Assembly (NCBI RefSeq): GCF_963662255.1
Contig: NC_085050.1
Coordinates: 10,068,303 to 10,132,302 of the forward strand
Direction: 5' to 3'
Length of the DNA: 64,000 nt
DNA from: Cinclus cinclus
Taxonomy: Eukaryota > Chordata > Aves > Passeriformes > Cinclidae
Shown here piece after piece: positions 35,858 to 47,600 of the stretch. A program made the translations under genes and the position numbers. Positions within the stretch are counted from its first letter, which is position 1. Every line of letters begins with the position of its first letter. The notes under the pieces are model-generated. The model did not search any database, was not told the DNA's origin, and saw nothing but the letters and a program-made list of their open reading frames with translations.

Positions 35858-38800
35858 CTATTACAAGGAAAAGAGTCTGAGTGAATTACTGTCGATGTCG
35901 TTAGCAGAAGTATTTTTTACTTGAAAATAGACGTCATCGTGGGAAAATGTTATACAAGAAACTGTGTCGAAACAAATTCTCACTAAATTAGGCAAGCTGA
36001 GGTTGTCATGTCTTAATTAAATGAATGTTTGCATAAATATGTTAGTACATCTAGTCAGAATCAGTAGTCCTCAAATTCAGTGCAGCATTGCCATTTTAGT
36101 TTTTAGACAATAAAGGCATTGGCTTTTTAGCATTAGTGCTGTACGTGTTGCAAAACAAAACAGAAACAATTCTCATTGGTGAAGGATTTCAATAAACTTT
36201 AATAATATCCATATGTACAATAAATATTTCTGGGCCCTCAAGCACTTATATTTCCTTTTGAACTTGTGAACAGAAATTGATTCAAGGTGATAAATTTGTA
36301 ATCCATTATGATGGATGGAGTTGCCTTTTAAAAAAAAAGATAATGGTATATAATTTATATATTCTCTGTGAGTAGATTTGGAAAAAAATATCTAAAAGGG
36401 AGCCAGATGTAATGAAGTAGAGTAAATAAAGTCAACTGCAATATTAGTTTTTACTGAAGCATGTGCCACATAATTAGGAGTTCAAAGAAATGTAAATGAT
36501 GCAAATATTGCTTTCGGCTACTGCAGCTGACCTTGTAGCAACTTGGTTTAAAACAATATATTTATTACATATCTAACATTAATTAAGTAAAGTACTATAT
36601 TTGAATTAAATTTTCAAGCTGGAAAAACAAGTGTCATAAGACTAAGCAGAAACATGTGTGAATTTCTGGACACATTTGCGAAGTTCAGCTTTGCCATTAA
36701 AAGCTCAGATGCTATAGTTTTGCATAACAGAAAACCACAGCTGCACGTGTGGTATAATAGCAAATGTTGATTTCTAAATGGTATTTGGCACATTTGCATA
36801 TTTATTCCCCATTGCCTTGTAGTTTTATTAAACACGCTTCTATTAAAATTCAAAACATCACATTAGCAAATTCTGATGGTAGAGAATATTATAATCAGAG
36901 CTCATGGCCAGCATGCACCCAACGTGATGCTGAAAGCCTTGCAAAGAAAAAAGGACATACTGAAGATATCCACAGGGTGACAGGCAAATAGTGCCTTTTA
37001 TCCTATGCCTCCCTTTTACCCTGCAGTGACACTGAATGCATATTGTCTTGGATAAAGAGAGGAGGTTTGGCCACAGGTTTGAGAGGAGACAGGTTCTGCC
37101 CTGGACTTATTTGTCCATAATGGAATAATAAAAAAACCTGTGCTAAGGTGACTTGAATGGATCCCTATCAACACATCATATTATTGGCCAAAGTAAAGAG
37201 GAGACTATGGGAAAACCCAGACAAATTCTAAGGTGTTTTCCAGGTAAATGCTGCTGGCTTGCTGAATGACTCACTCTGTGAAGAGTGAACACAAAGAAGA
37301 CTTTTCATTTATCTGCCTTCTATAATGCAATATCAAAATAGAAATTTAAAATAATTGTAGACTGGGTTTTAACTAAATTATGAGAGATGCCACACACTGG
37401 TGATCTGCAGGAAATGTATTCTTTCCTCATTCTACAGGAATTGTAGGTTTTTTTATACTAAATACAAGAGAAAGATGTAAAACCGTGAGTAACATGTAGC
37501 TAGTAAGAGCTAAGAAAAGCATAGAAAAAGAATGCAATAAGTAGTCAGTGATATAAACCATTACAATGAGCCCTTCTTATATATCTGAAGCCAGATGTTG
37601 TTCCAAATTACATCACTGTAAATCCAGAATAGTTCCACTGAAGCCAATGAATCTACTCCAGATGAGAGAAGAATTTTGTCTGCAATCTATTCACTTCAGA
37701 TTGGTTTATATCCATATGTCCATAGTTTACTGTAGTATTTTTTTAAATGAAGAAAATACCTGACATTATCCAGTGATCTTCAACATAGTGTTTGTCTGAA
37801 AGAACAAACTTCCCTAGCAGGTAAGTTTCTGTCTGTCAAATCCCTTAAGTTCATTGACTGGAATCAACAAGGGTCATGTTGAAGGGTGAAGAATAGTAAA
37901 TAATCTCTTCACATGTATTGGGGCTGGCTTAAAACCAGAATTCAGAGTTCACTACTTAAAGGGTGTCCTATTGACCATAGCTGTCAAAGTACAGCAGAAA
38001 TTAGAGAAGTCTGCAACATGTCACAGCCCTCTGCCTTGTACATGCAGTGTATTTAGATCTACAAAGGAAGAACATCGTAGCAGATCTGCTCTTTAAGTAC
38101 AGGTGCATGAATGATGGACGATGGCAGGACTTTGTAAATGGCTCCTTTCCACGTGAATTTTGTGGTACAGCAGAAATTCATAATGCAGGCAACTGCAGAA
38201 TTTATTTCATCTAAAGAAAGTAACAGTAAATGGGGTACAGATTACAGAAAATCAACTACTTTTCAAGTGTATCTTGAACATTCCTAATGGTGAGTGAAGG
38301 CATGTTTGGTGTACGTGAAAAAAAAAAATTCTCCCTGATTTACTCATAGATAGACACCATATTGCAGAAAGCAATTTTCTTTGCATTAACCCAGAGGTGT
38401 GACAGTTTAGTAGGAGCAGAAACATAGTAGGGGGATTTAGAGTACCTTTCTCTCCTGCACGATTGATTAATAATCAGATATCTCCAAAGGATTAAAGGCC
38501 TATCAGTAGAACACAAAAGCTGGGGTGGTATTTCTTATCTCTCTCTTGAGGGAGTTCAGACTTCTGATTCAAGAGGATGTGTACCTTTTATCTACTCGAA
38601 ACCCCAGCTCACCTTGAGACTTTAGTAATTGATGTTAATTGATGTAATTGAGTAAGAACCACCTTTTGTAAGACCCACTCAGACTGGCAAATGTTGTTTT
38701 CACCTAAGAATGCATGTATTTGCATGCATATTTGAATATGTGCCTGGGAAATGGAAAATGTGTACAGTTTCTCACATCTCCAAAGGTAATTTGAACTCAC

Positions 38801-41800
38801 AGAGACAAGTGGCCATGCCAATCCATGTTCATCTTCCAAGTCCTGTTTAACCATTAGGGTTGAAGACCTCTGCCTCCTTCACTGATGGTGCTTTTAAGGT
38901 ACCTCAAATTTAAGGCAGCTCTCACCAAACCAAGAGAAGACTAAGTGGGAATACTTGTTCCTATAATACAGTGGCAGGAACATAACAAGGAAGAGGAACA
39001 CCATATATTTTGTCTTCTTGCCCTTGATCTTTGGTCCTTTGGTAGTTTTCCAGTTCTTCTGCAATGCTGGCTACCTTTTAGAGCTGTAAATGGGAATAGT
39101 CCTGGGAGCAGAGCCTAGTTCCATCTTTCCAGCTGAATACCAAAGCACGAGTTTGTGCAGCCCAATTCCCTTTAGTTTGCCCTCCTGCTGATGCTTTGAC
39201 TTTTGCACACCAGAGAAAACAATGTTTTTTCTTCAGGAAGAGAGCCAACAGTGACTATCCTGCCACCCATCCCAGGCAAACCACCTGGGAGTTTGCCTCT
39301 TTCTGTCAAGAAATGAGCTTGGATTTCCTCAGGGTAAGAAGATCCTTGATCCTTAATTTGTCAGTCCATGTGACTAATTTGAGTAAATTGGCTGTTTGGA
39401 GCTGTTTGGTAAAGGTAAGTTTTTCTAGAGACATTTCCAAGGGAACATGCACACAGCTGTTGCCTTTGGTACTGATCTCACTACTGGCTGTGTGTGAATT
39501 TGCTCAGGATATGCCAAACCTCAGATCTCTTCCAGGACACAGGTCCTTATATAACAACGCCAAACAGCTTGAGCTCTATGCCATGAAATCCCACATGCCT
39601 CCTCATCTCTGGTCCTTAACACCTGCCTATACAGATTGAAACTTGTGTTTCCACACAGGGCCTGACCAGCTGAGGTACTTGCTGGTCTAGCATGGAAGTG
39701 TCAAGCAAAGTTAAGCATTTTCTGGGATTAAGAACTGCTAAAGATGATCAGCTTCTCTCTGAGGACCTGCATGGCACAGAAATGGTGCTGTGGTAGTCTT
39801 CAGGATGCTCTTTCAGGTGCCCTCCTGACTTGTAAGCTGCAAAATTTCAGTTGACACTTTCTCTGAGCATTCACCAATCACCTCCTGCTCCCTGGTTTTC
39901 ATGGGGAGAGAGCTAATAGCTACAGCCCAGGGGGAACTTTGGTGCACATTGGTCATTAAGAGTCAGAGAAAGAGGACTCCCATTCCAGCTGACTTCTGGG
40001 TATTTAAACAGCAGTCAAAGAGTGTTACTGGGGGTCCATTTCCCCAGTGGTATTAAGTGGAGATTGTCCCTCTGATCTCTAAATGCCAAGATGATTGTCT
40101 GAGTGGAATTTTCTGCAAGACATCTATCTTTATTAAAATAGTACTATAATATGAGATGGAATTCACAGAGCATTTTGCACAACTACAGATATTATCTTAA
40201 GCATGGGCTATTACTTTTCCTTTCCCTAGTTTTGTGGTCTGAAAGGCTCACGGTCAATTTATCTTCCTGCAGAGCACAGATAATTCCCTTTGATTTGGGG
40301 GGAGTTACACATGACACATACAGGAGAACAGAAACGTCACATTTGCTTTTAAAAAGAAGAAAATAAAGGCTGAACAGGGGGTTCAGTTTTGCACAGAAAA
40401 TTAACTGAATTGTGGAGTTATTTAGTAAAAAATCATACAACACTTCTAAAACTGTGATGAACTATTCTTTTTAGTGGTTCTATTATACTGAAAATGACAG
40501 GATTCTTAAAAACCCACATTAAAGAAAAAACATCCTGTGCATTTCTCTGCTTTGTTCTGCAAAGTTGTACTGTTGAACTTCATCTTTTTGTCAATACATG
40601 GCAGCAACAATGTTCAGTGGTAGAAAACAATATTGAAAGCTGCTGTTGAAACTGGATCTACTCACAGTGTTCACTCCAGCTGATATTATGATGGGGCCCT
40701 GCAACGCTGCCACTGAGCAACCTCTCTTTGTGTAGATTTTAATCAGTTTTACATGCTATAAATTTCAGCTTCAAACTGATCCTCACCTCTGCTAAAAAAG
40801 TGATTTTTTTTTTACCTACAAGGTTAGTACCTAGAATGAAGATAAGTGAAATTGCCTCCTTCCAACTCTGTGAATGTCGCTTTAGAATAAATAAAAAGCA
40901 TGAACATAATGCATGAGTCACACAGAGCCTGATGTAAGTACCAGTGACAGCTGAAACACATATGCTTCATTACATGATGCTGTTAAATAGCAGGAGAAAG
41001 TTCCAAATTTTTAGGACTTATGAAAGTTAGAGAAACCAGAAAGTCCTTCAGGGAAGAACTTCCAAATATTTTTAAGGGTGTGATAGAAATCAGAATGGTG
41101 AAAGAGAAAGCAAAAGAATCAGGCCAACATATTTTTGCAGCACGTTGAAATTTCTCTTTCTCTTAGGGGATATTTCATATTTTTTATTATTTTCTGTCCA
41201 TAAGGAATCTAGCACAGTGTTTGTTTGGCTAAATATTTCACTGCACATATACTTCAAAGTTACCTTTACCTATGTTTGTTTCCACTTCATGATAAAAACT
41301 ACAATTGACCTTGTGGCTGAAGGCAAGGGTAAAAAACCCTTACCTGTAGATTAAAAAATATCTAGCACACCGAGGTCAAATATTTTAAGCAATTTATTCA
41401 CATTTCAAAGCAAAAACCATTGCATTTTCTTTCAAAAATTTGTACATATCTTCTATATATAAGTAAATTTTAAACTAAGTTTATAATGGCTTGAAATTAA
41501 CACCTTGGCTGTTCAACCAGTGTGACCACAGTAAAGTATTTGATGGGGGAATAAGGTCTTTACCTGATCCTCAGCAACTTTTATCTCGGTGCATTTTTTA
41601 CTCTCATTACTGAAACATATCTGATGCTTATGTTAAGTTCAATTTAAAGACTCATTGTCTTCAGTAAAGACCATGGATTTTCCTTTTCCTAAAGGAAATT
41701 TGTATGGATGTCATCACGTGAATGGCAATCTTGCCTTTGGGTCTGATGGATGAGGAGTATAAATGATGTGCACAGCTGTGTTCATCTACTTCATGTGCTT

Positions 41801-42387
41801 TGAGTTTTAAATCTCTTTGGAGAGTGTTGTGTCTGTTGCCTGTAAGTGCTCATTCTGTCACTCTTTCTCAAAAGAATGTGAATTGTTAATAAACCAGGTG
41901 ATAAATTGTGCTCAGTAACATGCAGACTATATCCTAGGCAGACATGATCAGTCAAACTTTTGGAGGTCAACTGGAAACAGTTTTTTATTGTTGGTCTATT
42001 GGAGCAGATATGGAGTACTCAAACACAGGGAATTACTGTCATTTTGGGCATGGAAATTTCCAGTGGGGTAGGCTGGCTGCTCTTCAGAAGGACATGTGTT
42101 AGATAACACAAAGTATCCTGCAATGTTCTAGGTGGATGTGCTTGATAAATCCTGCACGTAAGCCTCTTTAAGTCAGTCCTGACAAGGACTAAGACATGGA
42201 AAATGGGATCAGATGGCGACTGGGTAAGTGTGTGTCATCCCTTGCTGTGGGAACTTAGCCAGGTCAAGAGATGTGAACACAAAAGGCCCTTTTTTTTTCT
42301 CCATCCTCGATGGAAAATGACTGAGGAGAGGATTTTATCTTCCTGTGTATGCCTACTGCATGAAACATTCAAAAGTGCAGATCAAAA
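35858..42387. other. AT-rich unique DNA, no gene seen
   Basis: No repeat family recognised. The 147-codon frame at 39196-39639 (+) is within chance expectation for a window of this size. A 46-base splice-bounded stretch at 41564-41609 (-), phase 2-0, could precede the 35738-35857 exon but is too short to call. Confidence 0.4.
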
Positions 42388-42721
42388 AAGAATATTTCAG
42401 TTGGAAGAGACCAAAAATGACCATGTTCCCCTGCTTGACCAATTCAGGGCTGACCTGAGGGTAAAGAATGTTGCTTAAAGATTTTGTCCAAAAGTCTCTT
42501 AAGCACAAACAGGTCTGGGGCATCTACCAACCCTCTAAGAAGCCTGTTCCAGAGTTTGGTCAGCCTCTCAGTATAGAAAGGCTTCCTACTGTCCAGCCTA
42601 AACCTTCCCTGGTGCAGCTTTGAGCCATTGCCTTGTGTGTTGTCACTGGATATCAGGGAGAAGAGCTTGGTGCCTCCCTCTCTGCTTTCCCTGCTACAGA
42701 GAGAAATGAGGCCACCCTCAA
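42388..42721 (-). mobile_element. CR1 LINE fragment
   Basis: Reverse-complement CR1 signature on the plus strand: TTTCAGTTGGAAGAGACC at the 3' end, then TTGTCCAAAAGTCTCTTAAGC, GAAGCCTGTTCCAGAGTTTGG and GTCCAGCCTAAACCTTCCCTG. The TTGTCCAAA-CTTCTTGA-like block suggests a different CR1 subfamily from the copy at 19961-20386. It is diverged, 5'-truncated and non-coding. Confidence 0.9.
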
Positions 42722-43357
42722 AATTGCTAGCGTTTTTCTGGTGTTTGGCCTAGTAAACATGCTAGTGTAAGGAATCTGCCACAATCTTTTCTTACTAAGG
42801 ATCTCCAAAAAGCATTGTATTGTGTTTTGGGAGTTTTCAATAAAAGGATTTCAAGTGAGGGAATGTAAACAGAATTTATCATGGAATGATAGCACCAAAG
42901 GGAATAGCTGTGAACAGACTGGAGAAAAATTTTTGTATGTGACATTGTCTGTGCATAACTGGAACATATTGTAATAATCATTATTTGAATTATTCTTTTC
43001 CTTTCTACTCGACAGGCCTATCCATTATGAAAATTGTTATTGTTTCAATAAGAATACAAGTTGTTCTGAGTTTTTTGGAAGCAGATTATAACTATTGTTG
43101 CCAGTTCCTAAAATGCCTATTGGGCATTGCTATTTTATTCAGTAAATAAAGAGTTTAAAACAATAATTGTTATTTGTTAGACTGAACACACTTGAATCAG
43201 TTCTTGTCCCTACAGTGCAAGGCCTTTCAGTCAGCATTTTCTGCTCCTAACTGCTACCAACATTTGCCAGCTGAAAATGCTTTAGCACCCAGGATATGAA
43301 AATGAGAGATGTCATAAATTAGTGATGAAGGAATATTTCATAGAACTCATAACAAGC

Positions 43358-43455
43358 ATAGAATGGTTTAAGTTGGTAGGGACCTGAGAGATTATCTAGT
43401 CCCAGCCCTCTGCCATGGGCAGGGACACCATCCACTAGACCAGGTTGCTGAAAGA
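43358..43455 (-). mobile_element. CR1 LINE fragment, 3' end
   Basis: The plus strand reads CATAGAATGGTTTAAGTTGG, then CTAGTCCCAGCCCTCTGCC and CCACTAGACCAGGTTGCTG. These are the reverse complement of a CR1 3' end, including an octamer-like CATAGAA terminus. The copy is very short. Confidence 0.9.
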
Positions 43456-43895
43456 ACCCAAAGTAGTTTATTTTGAGCTACTGTTATTTTTGCCACCTGT
43501 GAGGAACAAATGTGGGATTTGTAACATCCAAAACCACCAGTACTGAAATGAAATACCAGACTCTTTAAAGTAGGCCAGGCTGCTCTGCAGCTGAGGCATA
43601 CTGAGTTACTGGTAATGGATACTACTGATGACAGTATTTTAACTCTGGATTATGTCCTGTGTGTACCCAGCTCTCCTTGATATTGGTGGGAACTAGGTGG
43701 CATAATATCTGTGAGTATTTTGGTTCTCTGGACTTTCCATTTGAGCCAGAAAGATGTATGGGCAGAGCTCTTGCTGTGGTCTAAAGAAGCTTCTCACACA
43801 GGAGGTGAGACTCTACAGACCTTTGAACTCTTTTTGTTTTTAAAGACAACAAAATGTTTATTCTATGAAGTCATTCAAGGGGGCTTTTGCCTTCA

Positions 43896-44147
43896 TCTTC
43901 TCTTCTCTCTCTCTTCTCTTCTCTTCTCTTCTCTTCTCTTCTCTTCTCTTCTCTTCTCTTCTCTTCTCTTCTCTTCTCTTCTCTCTTCTCTTCTCTTCTC
44001 TTCTCTTCTCTTCTCTTCTCTTCTCTTCTCTTCTCTTCTCTTCTCTTCTCTTCTCTTCTCTTCTCTTCTCTTCTCTTCTCTTCTCTTCTCTTCTCTTCTC
44101 TTCTCTTCTCTTCTCTTCTCTCTCTTCCTTTTCTTTTTTCTTTTTTT
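43896..44147. repeat. (TTCTC)n microsatellite, 252-base pure polypyrimidine tract
   Basis: Only T and C occur for 252 consecutive bases, mostly perfect TTCTC pentamers (roughly 45 units) with a CTC phase slip near 43981 and T-rich degeneration after about 44120. The repeat is mirror-symmetric and so is a candidate for intramolecular triplex (H-DNA). The Leu/Phe/Ser and Arg/Glu/Lys repeat peptides readable in several frames on both strands are artefacts of the pentamer and should not be annotated as proteins. Confidence 0.97.
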
Positions 44148-44384
44148 GATGAATAAGTGAGCCATTACAACAGAATTAAAGGAAATCATTTGCACATGGT
44201 GTTAAACTGGAAGAGGCCAGATCAAAGAATTTTCATTTTCAGTTTAAAGAAACCAACCTTCTAATCACTGTAGCTGGAAATCCCTGCACCTGAAATTAAA
44301 TTTCATAACTGTCTGATAATGATCAATCTGAAAATTGAAGAAGAAGAGGGAACAAAGAAACAGAGAAAAACAGACTTTTCTTAG

Positions 44385-44626
44385 TGGTATCTAGTGTAGC
44401 AAGAAGCACAAACTGAAACACATGAAATTCCATTTGAATGTAAAAAAATTGGTCAAACACTGGTTATAGGTTGCCCAGAGAGGTTTGGAGTCCCTCTTCT
44501 TGGACATATTCAAAACCTGACTAGCCATGGTCCAGGGCAACCTGCTGTAGTTATCCTGGTCTTGAGGAGGGGCCTTGGACTAAATGATCTCCAGAGGTCC
44601 CTGACAAACTCAGCCATTCTGTGACT
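44385..44626 (+). mobile_element. CR1 LINE fragment, 3' end, plus strand
   Basis: Forward CR1 3' sequence: CACAAACTGAAACACATGAA and CCATTTGAATG at the upstream side, then GGTTGCCCAGAGAGGTTTGG, TTGGACATATTCAAAACC, CAGGGCAACCTGCTGTAG, GGACTAAATGATCTCCAGAG, and the terminal CATTCTGTGACTCA. A short internal segment appears to be missing between the two halves. It lies in opposite orientation to the CR1 pieces at 42388-42721 and 43358-43455. Confidence 0.93.
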
Positions 44627-47600
44627 CAATGTGCTGTGGAATACTTGAAATCCAACTGGGGATTAACCATAATTAATTTTCTTCTGCATGTATACCACTA
44701 TTTTTTCTCACTTTTCTTTCCTGCTGCAAGTGGGAGTGGCAAAACAACTGTGCTTAGTATGAAATGAAATGAATCTTAGGGATGCATAATGGATTTCTGG
44801 TCACTCATGGAAAATCTTCTAGGAGGAGGATAAAACAAATGTCATGCTGCAGAACCCTGTTTCTGATATAATGCGTCTATGCATAAGTATTACAATATAT
44901 ATATATTATAATTAATATAAGTATTTTACTATATTTTTAGCTGCCAGGCTATAACCAATTCTGAGGGATTTTTTTAAAAAGAACACCACCTCAAATATAT
45001 CCATATGCATGGGGACATATTTTTTTTTGCCTATTCACACTCGTAGAGAACTGCTTCATAAATGCTCCTTTTAACTAGCTAAGGAACAGTGGAATACTGT
45101 TTGTCAAGAGCAGGGATAACACCATCCAACATGTACAACCACTGCTCAGACCACAATATTTCCTTTCAAATGTGTATTGCAACTTGTCTTTCATTTTTTT
45201 TTTTGCTTTTTGAGGCTTTGAGATTGTGAGTGGTTCTCACATCCTGTATTTTTGGTGCAAATATTTTCCACAGTCTTTTAAAAATATCTTGTCTTGTACT
45301 GAATATATAAAAAGTTTCTTTTGCCTCAATATATTTTATTAGTTACCAGTTAAGCATACTCAAAACAACAGCAACAAAAAATACAGGGCTTGTCATTAAG
45401 CTACTTTGAGACAAAAATGTGAAAATTAATGTATTTATCCATTTCTTTTAAAAGAAGACTTCAACAGTATTTCTAAATCAACAGAAGTTTTCCTCCATGT
45501 ACTTTGAAGTCGGAAAACTGTAGCTGTTAAAAATGGAAGCATCATAAAATCATAATAGGAAAAATGTTTTCATAGAGAAAAGGTTATTTAAGTTTTTCAA
45601 ATCAAATGGATGAAAGCAAGCAGCCAGAGATTTATGGTCTGGTATCACAATTATATCTGCTGGGTTTTTACTACTAAAAATAGGATATGTCTACTTTATA
45701 AGTTGCATTTAATTCCAGTGCACCATATCACTCTTAGAGCTTCCCATAGATTGCACTGAAGCAAGAGCTGGGATAGAATATGTCAGGAAAATATCAGGGG
45801 AAATTCATTCCTTTGTTGTTATTGGTATCAGCTGCTGGCAGTGCGAAATCCTCAGGGGAAGATGTACCCTCAAGGTCTCATGCTGTATTATTATACACAA
45901 CATACAGGTACATTAGTTACACTGTCTTCCTCCCACACACACCGTGTGGTATTCGAATACCAATTAGCATTCTACATTAAACAGGAAGCATCCTGGGGCT
46001 GCCTGTATTTAATTATTTTAGTGTGCCATTCTGTCTGATTATATGTCTAGATGTTCAATTTACCCTGTGACATATTCTGTATGAAATGGTTTAGTGAAGG
46101 TGATCTTCAAATTAAACAGCATCCCTGTGGGTAGCAGTGCTGTAATGTGGATGACAGAAGCAGGCATCATCATCCCCTACGTGATCCTTCTCTTTCAGCA
46201 GCTGTGCTTCTGAGTACTTACACTTTCCCTGTGTCATTTCTGTATTTCTCTGCTCAAGTCTCCTAATTGGATATTTGCTCATTTGAAGTATTCTGGTTTT
46301 ATTTTTCCTGCTTCTGAAACCCAAATTGCATGTAGCAATGGAGCCTTGCAACAATGCACCATGGCCAGTACCTCTCTTTGGAAAATCAGTACCTCGAAAT
46401 CTTCATCACAGGCTTCAGATTTGGGATGATCAAATTCATTACAGATTTCCTGGGTTGCTGCAACCTCTGGTCTTGCCCTTGTGCTGGGGATGTAGAACCT
46501 GTGACACACCACAGGTATGTCAGAGTTACTGCTGCAGATGGGCACGTGGAGAAAATAATACTGAGAAAGGAAACAAGGAAGGGCTTATGGAACAGAACCA
46601 CAGAGAGATTGAATTATGCTGCTCCTGCTTAGAAGAAAGTTGTGTAATCTTTAATTAGAGATGATGTCCACATTAATCTAATAAATTTGTTTCCCTAATG
46701 AACCTTTGTATGTAGCTTGAAAAAATCCTCAACAGCAGGCAGGGGAAATGCCAGTGCTCAATTATACTTCGAAAAAAACTTGCCTTAGTTACTTTCTGCC
46801 ACCTTTCTGAAATCTCTTATTTTCCTGGCAGACTGATTATACAGCTAGGGAGCCCAGAGTCCTGAATTTCCAAAGCCTGGCAACTGAGAACACCGGGATG
46901 TGTATCCTGTATTCCTTGGTGAATGTAAACAGAAATATCATTGTCTAGATCCCATATTTCTGAGGAACTCCTAATGACCATTAAACAATTTTTAGAGTGA
47001 AAACCTTATTGCAAGGAGAAACATTTTTTATTTCTTTTAAAAATAATGTTAGAGAATATAATTACCATTGTAGAAAATACTTTTTATTCCCTTATCCTCT
47101 CCATCACTCACACCTACACACAGAGTTTAGAAAGAATATATTTTTACATTCTTAAATGTGTTTGTAGAAGGAAAATTATCTTCCCAGCCTATCCCCAAAG
47201 GAAGCAGACATAAATCCCAGTACTGGTCCTCTGTGGCTGGTTTGATCGTTTATACTGATTCTGTCCTGGAGGCAACATTAAAACTCCTCTCAATGAGGCA
47301 GATGTGGGACATGCAGCAATTTTTCAGCATTTTTAAGCATTATGGCTTAAGAAAGTGCATTCTGGCAGACTAAGAACTGGGTGTGCACTCAGGTCCACTG
47401 TTTTCTTCTGGCAAAACCTTTCCTTTACAGCCAAAGCAGACAATGAACAAATCAAGCACTCATGCCTCAGAGAGTAATGCTGCAGTGGCATACACTTCTG
47501 TTGGAAACCTAAAGATCCCATGGTTAAAGGCGAGATAAGGTTGTTATATCTTTAGTCAGCACTGTTGAAAAAGAATGAAGCTCTGAAAAGTGCCCACAGA

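Noticed and set aside
36867..36976. 110-base stretch between AG and GTGACA on the plus strand
   Set aside because: Two different frames are both open and both look protein-like, which shows that appearance alone is unreliable. The acceptor pyrimidine tract is weak.
39196..39639. 147-codon plus-strand ORF
   Set aside because: The length is within chance expectation for 64 kb in six frames. No motif, no splice context and no compositional support.
43711..44195. Long ORFs encoding Leu-Phe-Ser-Ser or Arg-Glu-Glu-Lys repeats
   Set aside because: They are direct translations of the (TTCTC)n microsatellite in several frames on both strands, with no independent gene evidence.
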